From Hymenopellis radicata (Eukaryota > Basidiomycota > Agaricomycetes > Agaricales > Physalacriaceae): DNA of 61,300 nt. A model generated the notes under the pieces. It saw only the letters and a list, made by a program, of their open reading frames with translations. It did not search any database and was not told the origin of the DNA. This document shows, piece by piece, positions 11,191 to 22,194 of this stretch; position 1 is the first letter of the stretch, and the number at the start of each line of letters is the position of its first letter. A program made the position numbers and the translations under genes. The DNA lies in contig JADNRX010000326.1 in the NCBI GenBank assembly GCA_015501595.1, positions 1-61,300 on the forward strand. The letters are read 5' to 3'.

Positions 11191-11983
11191 ACCCCGACCG
11201 ATGATTGATTATTCATTTTTTGTATACTTACTTATCATCTCGCATCCGACCCATTCTAGAATTGTACCGATAGAACATACTCCCTTGTTTTGCATGCTTT
11301 ATCTATCTCTAACCACTGTCAAAAAGCATTTATAGAAGCCTAGACAGTAGACATTATCGCATTCGTAGATGTTTCGTGTATTATTTACCACTTCCTTGTC
11401 AAGTCTAATTGTGGCGTTGAAGTAGTCGGACACGTGATGTCTCTGGTCCAGGGTAATGGTTTCATTCCTTCGTTCTAACCCTCCACTGCACCCGTTTTCC
11501 CCAACATCAAGTCATAATCCACGTAACCTAATACTCTTCCTCTTTGTCTAGGAAACAGTCTGCGGTCCCGCTGACGTTTCAGTATATTTTTAATTGGCCT
11601 GCCTGTCCAGTTTGAATGCGCCACCAGCGCTCTGGTTAATATCAGACTGCGGGAAGCTGCAAGTATTGATGAATGGTCGGTCTGGTCCAGTATTGAGCCT
11701 TCCGATTAACTTTTGGACCTTTCGGTGGCGGCATTCGAGGACAGGTGATGGTTGAAAAAGTGTTAATGACCCCGTCATACGACCTCTGAGTACGAGAGAG
11801 TAGGCACCGTTTGTTTTTCAGTTCAATCTCGACTGATGACTATCGCGAGTCGGGGACATTGTTGTGGTGTTCCTGATTTTGAGTGAAGACGTATAAAAGC
11901 GAGGTCGGTCTGTGTTTTCTCGTCTCATCACTCTCAAAGGTGTTCCAACTCGTCGTCTTACTCAATATCCCAAGTTTCTGAAA
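11191..11983. other. intergenic with hydrophobin 1 promoter
   Basis: No gene seen. A clear TATA box, TATAAAAG at 11892-11899, stands 85-92 bp ahead of the hydrophobin start codon and is followed by the CTCATCAC motif that all three hydrophobin leaders share. Confidence 0.6.
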
Positions 11984-12524
11984 ATGTTTGCTCGTCTCTC
12001 TGCCATGGTCGTGGGCGCGTTGGCGCTTGCGTCGATGGTTGTGGCTGTCGTGAGTGTCGCAGCGCTTGCTTTACTACTACTAGGATCGTGGCTGACCAAT
12101 GATTATTATGTAGCCTACCGACGGTGTTTGCCCGGTGGACAAACGAACGAATGCTGCGACCAGTACGATACGGTAAGCTTCATCCTCAGCGTGGCTAACT
12201 CCTCTTAACTTGGAACTGTAGGTTACCAACCTGCTCCAGAATCCACTTTCGCTGCCTGTGGGTGTCTTGCAAGTCCTCCTTGGCCTCCCCTTGAATCTCG
12301 TAGCGTACGTAGAGTGCGCTTTTTTAAATCTACGATCTCTCTGCTTACTCCTCGCCCAGCGCTGTTGGGTGCGTCCCCGTCGTCGGGACTGTCTGCAGCC
12401 AGCAGAACTTGTGCTGCCCCAACACCCAATCTGTAAGTCGCGGACACCCAAGTTGTACGACCGAGGTCTGATTTTTTTACAGAGCGGCCTCGTCTTCGTT
12501 GGCTGCAACAACGTCAACCTTTAA
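11984..12524 (+). CDS. class I hydrophobin 1 (first splice/frame uncertain)
   Basis: Secreted amphipathic coat protein that self-assembles at air-water interfaces on hyphae and spores. The signal peptide is MFARLSAMVVGALALA. Later exons read GTNECC-type first Cys pair (NECCDQYDT), VTNLLQNPLSLPVGVLQ, then AVGCVPVVGTVC, SQQNLCC and VFVGCNNVNL before TAA, so the Cys-doublet pattern is present. Four introns, all with plausible borders except the first: exon 2 is 59 bp, and the strong donor GTGAGT at 12050, which matches the position and phase used in the two paralogues, puts the Cys pair out of frame. A weaker donor GTGTCG at 12054 restores it. Either the weaker site is used or exon 2 carries an indel. 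Confidence 0.8.
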
Positions 12525-13996
12525 ATGTAGTAGGGTTATGGGGTCAAGTAAGTATGCGAATTTTCTGGGTTTTTTTTTCAAAAGTTTGGGCGGAAAATAG
12601 TACATGTTGTTGTTGTTGAGGTTGTTTTTTTCATTTCCGACTCGTCTTTCGAGGCTGTAGGGCTTTGTGTTTGTTGTGTGTATCTCCAACTTGGACTTTT
12701 TGTTGTGTTTCGTGTTGGTTTCGTGATTTCTCTCACTGGAGTCTCATTGGTAAACTTTGCTATCGGAGATAAAGGTTTCTAGCTCTTGTCTTGAGATTTC
12801 AGAGTGCTCTGACGCTTGTTTATCCACGCAGTACTAAGTACCCTTATTCTGCTCTTCCACACCCCCAGTGCTGTTTAACCCCCCCCTCCCCAATACAGAC
12901 TCGGAGATGAGCGAAGGAGTTCTGATTTCAAGTACTTCAACTGTATCTTTTGAGTTCGAGCTTCAGGCCTTACTTCTCTGCTGCACACGAAATGGTCCTG
13001 GTTGACTAGAAGAGAATCAAGAAGAAAGGAAGTAGAGGGGGTTGTTAAGCTAGGTAGTTGACTTGACGTGGAAGGTCTTCTCGACTTCATTATAGGAGCA
13101 GTCGACGGCGCGTTTGTATCCTTCTCTCTGAACGAAGATAACGCAACATTCCGCTTTCAATCAAGTACGTGATGCAACCACACGACGCGTAACGCGTCAG
13201 TTATAAGATGTGGATGTCAAGACGCTACCAAGTCCTACCTTCATTTGGCTTCCACATAGAAAATAGTATGTCTGTGACACTACAGCTCACGCACCCGGCA
13301 TGCTGTGAAGAGAACAGTGTAGAGGCCCAATGGTGGCGCAGTTTCGGCGAATACGGCCCGACGGCTCAGTGAAGGCTAATATTGAAACTCCGTCCAGACC
13401 CTCTCTTCATCATCCCTTTACCTCTCATGAACTTCTCATAGTCTGGAAATCGAAACCCCGTTTCCCTCTTCTGGAACGTATGCTCATCGACTTCCGCCGC
13501 ATCAACTTCCCAGCATGATACTCGTTTGATGGCTCACTGTTACACAGTATGGCATATGCGGCGCATTTTTAGCTCACATCCTGTCCATTATGAACGTCTC
13601 TGATTCTCTAGGAAGTTTCGAACACCGGATGCCCCCCAATCCCTCGAATTTATCGATGAACCGAAGTGTTCTACTGGCACTGAAGCGACTTCGTAAATAG
13701 TTTCCTGTCGGCCGAATACTTGGCAGCCATTAACTTCAGAATTTGACGGTGGCAAAAGGCGCGACGGACAACTAACTGCCGAGACTTGTGGCGGTGGCCT
13801 CGGACGACTGGGGACTGGTGAATGTTCTAGAGGGCTTAAAATCGGCTCAGGTAACCACTTCGGTGACCTTTTGAGAACAAGCCGAGCGGTCCTGAGTTGT
13901 ATAAAGGCCAGGACGCGAGACGTTGAAATCTCATCACCTCCAAGTGTTCCCTTTTCACTCTTTGTCTCCCTCGACGTCTACACTCCTTGTTCACAA
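12525..13996. other. intergenic, no gene recognised
   Basis: About 1.5 kb between hydrophobins 1 and 2. Starts with a T/G-rich 3' region (poly-T runs at 12570-12640), then unremarkable sequence. No open frame with support. Confidence 0.5.
13895..13947 (+). promoter_or_regulatory. core promoter of hydrophobin 2, near-identical to that of hydrophobin 3
   Basis: TATA box TATAAAG at 13900-13906, followed by GGCCAGGACGC and TGAAATCTCATCACCT. The same elements in the same order occur on the other strand before hydrophobin 3 (17595-17660), which indicates a recent duplication that included the promoter or conserved regulation. Confidence 0.7.
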
Positions 13997-14550
13997 ATGT
14001 TTGCTCGCCTCTCCACCATGGTCGTCTCTGTTTTGGCGCTCGCGTCGCTTGTTGCCGCCGTTGTAAGTGTCTCACCGCTTGTTCTACGCTGCTCATTTGC
14101 TGATTGCGATGCGTAGCCCACCACGGACACACACGGCAACGGCAATTGCAAGACTGGCGAAAACAAGTGCTGCGAGACGGTTGATACAGTAAGTTGTTTC
14201 TGGCCTCTGTGACTCCCATTTGACAAAAGCGCTCAACTAGTTCAACAACCTGGAGCACTCCCATAAATTTGAAGGCCTGAACGAGGTGAAACTGCTTGAT
14301 CTTAAAGCCCTCGCCGGGCACAATCAAAAACTGTGCATAAGTTCAATCTTGACATAAATATCTTTGCTAACCAACAGCTAGTGGCCTGAAATGCGTCAAC
14401 GTTGCATCGGCTGGTTGCAGCAACCAGAACGTGTGCTGCCAGGACAAGCCCTTTGTACGTCGTCTTGCTCGTGAATACCACGTTGTCCTCTTCTGATTTG
14501 CTTCACAGGACGGTGTGGTATTTCTTGGCTGCAACAACATTAACGCTTAA
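13997..14550 (+). CDS. class I hydrophobin 2
   Basis: Signal peptide MFARLSTMVVSVLALASLVA in exon 1 (13997-14062); exon 2 (14117-14188) carries NCKTGENKCCETVDT with the first three Cys. Exon 3 begins FNNLEHSHKFEG and is richer in charged and His residues than the usual hydrophobic middle. The next exon has LKCVNVASAGCSNQNVCC and the last VVFLGCNNINA before TAA, giving the full eight-Cys pattern. The junction between exons 3 and 4 (about 14330-14390) has two in-frame solutions: donor GTGCAT with acceptor GCTAG, or donor GTTCAA with acceptor ACAG; the second would add a ninth Cys. Other introns are regular. Confidence 0.85.
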
Positions 14551-15513
14551 GCAACGGTCCATCGGGGTTTTTGGGTTCTCGGTTATGCTTATTTTACCAA
14601 GAATCATATTTTTGACTGTTGTTCGCCATTTTTTTCATTGGAGTATTACCTCCTCTGCGTTTCCCTTACTATGAATCTGTCGTTGTTATTTAGTCGTTAG
14701 CCCTTATCGAGATCTCCCGTTCTTTATATACTACCTTGCATATGTCGCCATTCGGATTCAGGACGTCAACACACGTCCTTCCACTTCTGAATGGAACCAA
14801 TAATGACTCTACTCGACGTGGTCCGCGTTTCTCCTTGGATGCCGCCACTGATTCTCCAGACTCCAGGCCACGCAAGTGCAGTGACCCGCTCTCAAAACGG
14901 TCAGTCTTTGCACCGTCGTGACGCCTGGCTTGTTCTATTCGATGGCCACAACGGCTATCATGGATGCCACCGCCACTCCTGCAAGGACTGGGTCAAAGGT
15001 CCGCTCTTAATGCAGGTATGGAGAGAATACATCGATACTATGAAGAAAAGTCATAGGCCAGCCGCCTTCCAAGTCCTGAAAACGAAGCCGCTCACGGCGT
15101 GTCAGCAGAAGGAGCCGGACTTGAGATCGAAGTTAGTGGACAAGGAATCATATTCATTGCAGGAACGCGCAGCGATTACTCGTTAGACTACATTTAACGT
15201 CCCCTCCACACGCCCAAGAGCTCCTTCCCATGTTTGGCCACCAATATTACTCTACTGAACATCCCAAGAACAAAGTCGCTTGTCACACATATATTATGGA
15301 CCCGTTGAACGCATCACATCGAATTGAACTTTGTACGCAAATATTTCTCCCGCTTAACGTTATGCTCGTTATTTAACCTGGCTGTACGCTGCCGCCAAAT
15401 ACTTTCCAACGTGCTCCCGCCGCGAGTGCTGGCACCACTGCGCAACCGAACGTTTTGTCAAGCGCCTGAAATGAGTAATCAGAATCAGACAGCAAGAATG
15501 AACGGCGCTCACC
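14551..15513. other. intergenic, nothing recognised
   Basis: 3' flank of hydrophobin 2 and 3' flank of a minus-strand gene. Open frames on the + strand here have no domain or splice support. Confidence 0.5.
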
Positions 15514-16310
15514 TTAATACTCACAATGACCACACCAGCCGCAATGATCTTTACTGCAAGCCGTCCAATCGTAGCCCGTGCCATAATCGTAGCCCGTGCC
15601 ATCATCGGAACGGCGAGAGCTGCCCATGCCTGTCCGTGACGATTTGCGCGATTTCGATTTCTTCTTTTTCATCTGTGTCGGCGCAGGTTTGGGGATGAAG
15701 AAACCGCGCTTCCCGTTGTTCATTGCAGAAGCATAGAGAACACGATACCCAGCATCCCCGAATATGTGCTTCAACTCCTGATGGCGGTTGGTTATCCATT
15801 GGATGAGAGGCAACGCGACCTGCTCAGTGGACACGCCGGTGATGATGAGTGAACCGGGGAGAAGACATTGGAGGAGATAGAAGTAATCGACGAGGGGTGG
15901 GACGAGGGTAACCAATGTGGCGTCGCTTCTGGCGATGAGGTTTGATGCTTCAAGACGCGGCGTCCAGAGGCATATTTTCGTGAGATCATTGATGTTTTGC
16001 GGAACGTAGAGAACGGAGGTCTTCGCGCCCTGAAGGCCGCGCAAAACAAACGCGACACCATCCTATGGACGTAAACTTGGGCACTTGAAGCAAGACATAG
16101 AGTACTTACCTTTCTGTGAGATGCGGTTGTGATGTCCTGCCAACTTCCGTAGTCCGCGCTCAGCAAACGGTCGATGATCTCAGTTTGGATGTATGACCGC
16201 GCGCGGTCCCAGTTCTGCTCGCGCTGGGTGTAAGAACAGGTTTGATTAAGACCAGTGTGGACTAGCCAGCGAGATAGGTGCGCTGCAGACAGGTCAAACT
16301 GGACAGACAT
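15514..16310 (-). CDS. hypothetical protein, two exons, Lys/Ser- and Gly/Tyr-rich tail
   Basis: Not recognised. Exon 1 starts MSVQFDLSAAHLSRWLVHTG and ends TTASHRK; a 48-bp intron (GTAAGT...ACGTCCATAG) joins it in frame to DGVAFVLRGLQGAK. The body contains a hydrophobic stretch (LVPPLVDYFYLLQCLLPG) that could be a membrane or buried helix, then a basic KKKKSKSRKSSR segment and a short Gly-Tyr repeat (GTGYDYGTGYDW) before a Cys-containing end. No signal peptide. The clean splice and biased codon use support a real gene. It sits inside the hydrophobin cluster but nothing links it to hydrophobins. Confidence 0.6.
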
Positions 16311-17006
16311 CCTCGCTGATGGGGGATGGAGGTCAAGCTTCTGAACCTGACCATCACCGCGAGGCTCAACTTATATAGCCGTGAACGGGTTGTTCCCACG
16401 TACACCGTTCTGGACAATGATGTGTAACGGCCATTCAGGCGCACCGTAATATTCCTTCAACCTGTGGAGAGGTATAGATATGAGACCAGTGAGCATAGAT
16501 GCCTCTTGCGATAGTGCAGGCGGAAGCCTCAACTGGTGGCACCTAACAATACGAGATTGAGAGAACAGGACATGAACAACTGGTCGGTCGGACTCCTCCA
16601 GCGGTTAAAGACTCTGTCTCTTTAACCGTCAGTGACTGGCCCGAAAGAGTAAAAGCAATCAGTCTGCTCCTCTTACTCATATTGCGTTTCTTCAATAATT
16701 TCGCACCATGCCAAAATGGAGTCGTCGCGCCTAATACCTTGAGGAGACTCGGAGGGACACCTCTGACGTCGCGGTTCTGTATCCGGAACTTCAGAGGGAC
16801 TGTGAAGCAGGCTCTAAGAAATTTTTTGTACGGGCGCGATGTGGCGAGAGTGGATTGGCGTCTAAACAACAAAAAGGACCACTTTATACCCAAAGAGCAA
16901 ATATCAAACAACAGAAAGAGAGCAAGTAAGAAACCATTCTATGAAACAAATCTGAAATTTTCGGGGGAAAGGCAAAAGAATTGGAATCTGGCTAGCGGGC
17001 CATCGT
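16311..17006. other. intergenic, nothing recognised
   Basis: Promoter side of the hypothetical gene (a TATATAG-like box lies near 16372) and 3' flank of hydrophobin 3. No supported gene. Confidence 0.5.
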
Positions 17007-17562
17007 TCAGAGACCGATGTTGTTGCAGCCGATGGCGACCAGACCGTTCTGTCAAGCAAATCAGAAGAGAGCAACTTGATAGTCAAGAGCAAGACGACAT
17101 ACGAAACTGTTGTTCTCGCAGCAGACGTTCTGCTGGGTGCAGCTGCCTCCGACAATAGGGAGACACTTGAGGCCGCTGATTGTCGGTTGAGCGAAGAGAC
17201 TCTATACTGAGGTTGGAAAATACACACATGTTAGTCGCCCCCGGAAGAAGACTGAGGATTATCTGGAGCAAGCCGTTCAAGCCACTGAGAGCGCCAGCGG
17301 AGCCCAAGTTTTCGACCTAGGAGCTGGTCAGATGGGAGTCGCAGAGCCAAGAAGCGAGTTTACTGTATCCACCGTGTTGCAGCACTGATTCGAGCCGGTC
17401 TTGCACACTTTGCCGCCATCGCCATAGGTGTCCGCGGTGGGCTACGCGTCACGATCAGCAGCTGAACGCGTCTGGAGCATGCGTTTCAACACTCACGACC
17501 GCGGCAGCAAGCAACACGAGCGCCAGCACAAAGACAATTGTGGTGGAGAGACGAGGGAACAT
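17007..17562 (-). CDS. class I hydrophobin 3
   Basis: Fully readable in frame over five exons. Signal peptide MFPRLSTTIVFVLALVLLAA, then VCKTGSNQCCNTVDT, a Gly/Leu-rich middle (SGLNGLLQIILSLLPG), GLKCLPIVGGSCTQQNVCC and NGLVAIGCNNIGL before TGA. All eight Cys are present. As in the other two hydrophobins only seven residues separate the fourth and fifth Cys, at the short end for class I. The exon structure and phase match hydrophobin 2, in inverted orientation, so the pair looks like an inverted duplication. Confidence 0.9.
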
Positions 17563-18176
17563 TTTTTGGACGAGGATTGTGGACGTCGAAGAGACAATGA
17601 AGAGAAACACACTTGCAAGGTGATGAGATTTCAGCCTCTTGCGTCCTGGCCTTTATACACCTCTCTCAAACCCAGGAAGCCTTCGCATCGTCCTCCAAAT
17701 CTCACCGAAGTCGTTGCTCGCAGCAGATCGCGCGCTGTTCTGCAGTCTCGACCGTCCAGGGCACTGGGTAGTCCGAGGTCGTATGCCTGCCATCCATCAA
17801 GGAGCGCGGCGACCACCTACCTGTCCGTCAAGTCTTTCGTCACCGCACAGACAGAGAAAGTTCTCAAGTTAATAGCCGCGAGGGTCTCGGTCAGGAAGTC
17901 GGGAAGTCGGAGCAGCGGAACGCTTCCGTTCATCGATGAATACAATGCGCTAGTGTTCGATAATTCCCAGGAAACTGGTGGCACGTTCAAACTGACAGCA
18001 GGTGAGTTTAAAAATGAGCGAAACGTCGAAGGGTTACTTCATTGCTGGGTTTCTCTGCTGGATGACGGTGAAGGTGCGTCATGGTAGACAAGGCCACGAG
18101 AGCAAGCAAACGAGTAACACGCACTTGCGGAGTAAGTGATGCTGGTCGCTACGTTGTAAATCAGACGGATACATTC
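17563..18176. other. promoter of hydrophobin 3 and 3' flank of the UCH gene
   Basis: On the minus strand, TATAAAGGCCAGGACGC (around 17644-17660) is followed by TGAAATCTCATCACCT, copying the hydrophobin 2 promoter. A + strand open frame of 219 codons crossing this region is antisense to the promoter and leader and is not called. Confidence 0.6.
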
Positions 18177-19596
18177 CTATTTCTTCAACAACTGCGCTAG
18201 GTGTCCCTCGTTATTCAAATGAGTGATAAACTCTGTAAAGAACGGCTCATAATCATGCGTTCGCTTGATATGCTCCGTCTAACCAACATTGTCAGTAGAC
18301 CATCACGAAACGTAGCAGGAAGACATACATTTTGCTCTGCAGCCTTGGTGAGCTCTTGCTGAACCGCATCCCTCGCCTCCATCCCCTTCTTCACACAGAC
18401 TTCCCAAGCCTTCCTCCGCTGTTCTTGATCCATGTCAATAATCTCCTTGTCTCGGCGCATTCTTCGCTCGCCGAAATTTTCCAAATACGTCGGACAGACG
18501 TCCTCTTCAAAGACGCCTGCAGCCGAATTGCGAAGCGCTGGGTCGACCGAATTCTCCCAACCCGGATCCAAATGGCGCTCCAGCACGCGACGCTCGCGTT
18601 TCCAATACTCCCATTCATCGCTAGCCGTCTCGAAAGCACCGTCCACAATGGCGAGAAGGCTGAACTGGATATGACCATACTTGCGCATCTTAGTGCGCAG
18701 CGCGGGCCGCACGACGTTCATCCACTCTGTCGAGGCCTCGCCGACTTCCAACGGACCGGATTTGAGGCCGTCGAGCTCCCAGACCTTGCCGTACGCGGGA
18801 ACGTAACCGATGAAATGGTAGACCTCGTCTTCTGTTTCTTCCTCTTTCTTTGCGGGTTTCTTGCTCGTCTTTGCACGTTTGTTGGGAGGAGGATCGGCAT
18901 TACGCTTTTTCTTTTTGGCGTCGAGGGTTGTCGTGGCAATAACGTTGATGGCTCCGCGGATATCGGGTGGTCTGTACAGAATTAGCGGTAAATTATCGAC
19001 GATAGACTACTCACCTGGCAAGCGAGTTGTGCGCCTCACGAATAATAGTCGAATTGGATATGGCGAGACCGCGCATCTGTCGTGGATTAGCCGTCGTCGT
19101 GGTCAACAGAGAAGTAGACGAACCACAGGCGACATATCCTTTGTCTCCTCCTTGAAATAGGCCATGTCGTCGCCAATCTTGACGTCTGGACAGTTGAATA
19201 AGACGTTTAGAATTGCCTGTGAAGCACAGGCGTCGTCGCTGAGCTGGTTGGCGAACCAGACGCGCTCCGCGGTCGGATCATCGAAGGTGCCCGGGCGATG
19301 GGTGTCCTTGCGCCATAGAAAGCAGAATATGAGGCCGTGCGGGTGGAGGTGGTCGACGGCCCATGGCTCAATGTCGTAGAGCTCGACAAACTCTAGGCCT
19401 TTGACGCCGAGCTTGCGGGTGAGCGTTGTGAAGACGCCTGTCGACGCTGTTCATGGTGGTCGTAAGGCAACATCTAAATGAACGCGCCTGGATCCGATTC
19501 AATCACTGCAAACGGCCCTCCAACAAGGTCTATGTCGGGCCCACCGTTCTCTGTCTTGGTCGCCGCCGTCGTTGACGTCGTTGAAGAAGAGGCCAT
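18177..19596 (-). CDS. UCHL5: ubiquitin C-terminal hydrolase, UCH37/UCHL5 type
   Basis: Cysteine protease (peptidase family C12) that removes ubiquitin; UCH37 works on the proteasome and the INO80 complex, while its paralogue BAP1 acts on histone H2A. Starts MASSSTTSTT, then GPFAVIESDPG, the catalytic-Cys segment QLSDDACASQAILNVLFN, the crossover region MRGLAISNSTIIREAHNS, and the catalytic His/Asp in VYHFIGYVPAYGKVWELDGL. A C-terminal helical ULD-type region ends RTHDYEPFFTEF ... LLKK. A Lys-rich nuclear-localisation-like insert (KKKKR, KRAKTSKKPAKK) lies before the catalytic His. The first intron fits only as GC-AG (GCGCGT at its 5' end); other junctions are regular. All catalytic residues are present. 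It lies 138 bp downstream of the ASXH gene on the same strand. Confidence 0.93.
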
Positions 19597-19734
19597 GATA
19601 TACGTAACCAAAAGTTAAGTAAATCAGTACCTCAGAAACAGGCTACTAGGATACATTAAATACCACCTATAGTTACGCATCGTCTTCAAGCGACCGCGCC
19701 TATATGACAAGCTGAGGACGAGGCCCAATTACAT

Positions 19735-20936
19735 TTATCGGTCATGATAAAAACAACCTCGAATATAGAAAAGTGTCCCATGGCTTTCTCTGCCAAACCG
19801 TTCGTCCACAGACTCCACCGCATCGTCCTCTCGCCACCTCCACACCGTCAGCGTCTTCCACGCATTCCCGTTAGGTCTTTTGTTCTTCTCGACTCGCCCG
19901 TCCATATCCAAAATGGCATTTTCCAACATGCTCGGCGCCGTAAACGTAGTACTTCGTATCGAATCGTCTGGTTCCCCCGGTGCGCGCGAGAGTAAATCCG
20001 CAGGGAGGTACTGTGTAGTGCTGCCGGGTAATAAAACAGTCACTGCCCGCGTTCGGGGATTGAGGGACTGAATCTGATAATAACTCAGTCGAATAATCGA
20101 GAAACGTTCGAGTATAACTTACTACGGCATCCTTTTCCACCACAACATCAAGCCCAGAGAAATGTCTCTTGTAAGAGATCACATCTCCAACCTTGAGCAC
20201 CGCTGCAGCGACCATATCGCTCAACTTGACATCAGCCGCTTGCCTGTGAGAATCTGATGAGCATCTTATAGCAAAGATCATAGATGACAAACCCTGCTCG
20301 CGCGGACGCCACCGAGTCATTCACACCAGAGGTTCTGGCGGCAACTGGGGATGGAATGGGTACCAGGACCCCATTGTCTTTCTCCCACACCTCATCCTTA
20401 TACGGCGCAGAAAGACTGCCATCACGAATACCATCGATATAGCGCTGCACCTTGCTTGCCTGCGTCTCCGTCTTCCATCCGGAAAATATGTGATCTTGGA
20501 AGGTGCGCGCGGCGGAATTGAAATGCGAGTCTTTGAACACAGCAAGATCTAGGACACCAGAAGAGGAGGATTGTGTCGACGAGCTGCCCTTTGGATGTGT
20601 AGAGTCGACGTATGATTTGTAGTCGTGGAAGGCGGTGGGTGGAAGAAGAGTGGATAGAACGGCTTGGGATTCGGGCGAAAGCATTGTCCATGCTTCTGCG
20701 TTCAATATGTCCTACAAAAAATACTCAGAAACAAAATAGAATAAACAGTGAGCACGTACCCCGATATCCATCTTGGTAAGTTGACTTTTGGGATTTTGAA
20801 GGAGATATTGAACATTCAGTTCAGTATCCTTCCCCTTCGGCTTGGGTTTCGCCGCTGATCCAGAAGCAACGGGCGACGATGACGCCTCCTGTGCCTTCGT
20901 AGATTGGCGCGTAGAGCGCTTTGGTCGAGTGGACAT
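19735..20936 (-). CDS. ASX-homology (ASXH/DEUBAD) domain protein
   Basis: Starts MSTRPKRSTRQSTKAQEASS (basic, disordered). Residues of about 65-175 match the ASXH/DEUBAD helical domain of Drosophila Asx and human ASXL: LNAEAWTMLSPESQAVLSTL, then FKDSHFNSAARTFQDHIFSG (equivalent of the ASXL NNEFF...AAQSW...L.DGE motif), then a Trp-containing helix end. The C-terminal part (VGDVISYKRHF ... VVVEKDAVV, then TVWRWREDD) looks like a folded beta domain that I do not recognise. Introns of 45-55 bp join in frame. Known DEUBAD proteins bind UCH-family deubiquitinases: ASXL activates BAP1, RPN13 activates UCH37. The adjacent UCH gene makes that partnership the obvious inference here. Confidence 0.82.
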
Positions 20937-21387
20937 TATGTGAGGTAGATGCGGGGGTCAACTAGATCGTCTCGTGTCAGATTCAAGCAGAGCGCGTAGA
21001 TGAAGAGTTGTGGTATTTCTGTGTGAAATGTAGAGTTGAAAGCGCCCTCTCGCGGCAGCAGGAGGACAGTAATTGAATCACTGCTGAGTGCAAGAAAGCA
21101 GGAGAAGGCGTGAGAATTGGAAATTCATTGCCGGGCGTTCGCCGCCGGATATTTCGTACTCCGACCGCTGCCCTGGAAGTTGAAACTTGAACGTTGGGGC
21201 CCGAACGTTGACCTGTAAGTATGTCCCCGTCACAGCGGGCATTTGTACTCCTACTCTCTCGACTTTCAAGCTATCAACCTACTCAGAAACTCTACTCTAA
21301 CCCGCACTTTTCGTCGTCCGTCCATCTCTTACAACAGAATCTAGAAAATTTCAAGTACACCACTGGACACAGGGAAGGTCCAAAGAC
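20937..21387. other. intergenic, nothing recognised
   Basis: Promoter side of the ASXH gene and 3' side of a secreted-protein gene. No supported open frame. Confidence 0.5.
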
Positions 21388-21848
21388 TCACGAACTCGTC
21401 AAGTCATTAAAGTTCTTCTCGCCGTCGGTTCCATTGACAAGTGAAAAGTCCCAAGCGCCACTCGTGAGCACAGCGACATCGAATCCGTCCATAGCGAGGC
21501 ATCCAAACGCCCTGGAAAGTTATCGCCCCAACCAATTGCGTGGAAATCACTCCGCGGTGCTTACTCATAGAAAGCGCAGACAAACTCATTCGGAACAGTC
21601 GCATTGGAGATCTCCTTGTTAAAGAAGCTGAGACCTCCAACGAGGTTGATGCAGTCGGCAGAGGCGACCGGGATGTCTTCGCATCCACTCGGTGGGTCGA
21701 GAGACCCAGAGCAGATTGTGGCTGTCGGCGAGGTAAGCTTTTTATGCAACGTCAATTCAGACTCTGGGCTAGCAGAAAGACGACGCACGGGAATAGCCGC
21801 TGTGGCGGCCGCCCAAACAAACGCGACGAGGATGAATTTTGTGAACAT
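21388..21848 (-). CDS. small secreted Cys-rich protein, family copy A
   Basis: Signal peptide MFTKFILVAFVWAAATAAIP, intron (GTGCGT...AAAAAG), then LTSPTATICSGSLDPPSGCE, DCINLVGGLSFFNKEISNA, FVCAFYE and, after a second intron at the phase used by copy D, FGCLAMDGFDVAVLTSGAW ending NFNDLTSS. The stop TGA comes five residues before the FSCSPV end of copy D, so the last Cys is missing unless a third intron (GTGAGT...GTCCAG) is spliced. The arrangement of two halves, each with aromatic-x-F motifs and a D-x-x-S-S strand, resembles beta/gamma-crystallin-like folds, but this is inference. Function unknown. Confidence 0.7.
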
Positions 21849-21936
21849 CTTGAGGCTAAGTAGTCGGTGTGCAAGCTGGTGTAACTTTATCCTTGCCATG
21901 GGAGCGCACTCGTCTATGTACACGAGACTCGAAAGC

Positions 21937-21948
21937 CAGACGGCTGTC
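21937..21948. promoter_or_regulatory. CAGACGnCTGTC element, family promoter motif (copy A)
   Basis: CAGACGGCTGTC, 89 bp upstream of the copy A start. Equivalents: 22529-22540 (B), 29867-29878 and 30064-30075 (C), and 53774-53785 (D, where CAGACGTCTG is a perfect palindrome). Confidence 0.5.
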
Positions 21949-22194
21949 ATGAACATTCAATCTGACAAATACACTGACCATCGGGTCGTCTTGGAATGAA
22001 TACTCCCGGCGCCTTGGAAGGGTAAGGTACGGACAGCTCTTCTGAGTATATTATTAGGCCTAAGGACCTCAACTCCGACTTGCAATGGACACAATTGTGA
22101 GTCTACGAGACTTTTCGTTTTCAATTTGACAACGCGGAGAATGTCGTATCCAGACGCTCGACCCATACTACCAGGCGAATACCATCTACCCAAT

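Noticed and set aside
14736..15186. overlapping + strand frames downstream of hydrophobin 2
   Set aside because: Two overlapping frames of equal length with no domain or splice continuity.
17428..18087. 219-codon + strand frame over the hydrophobin 3 promoter
   Set aside because: Antisense to the TATA box, leader and signal-peptide exon of hydrophobin 3; no domain.
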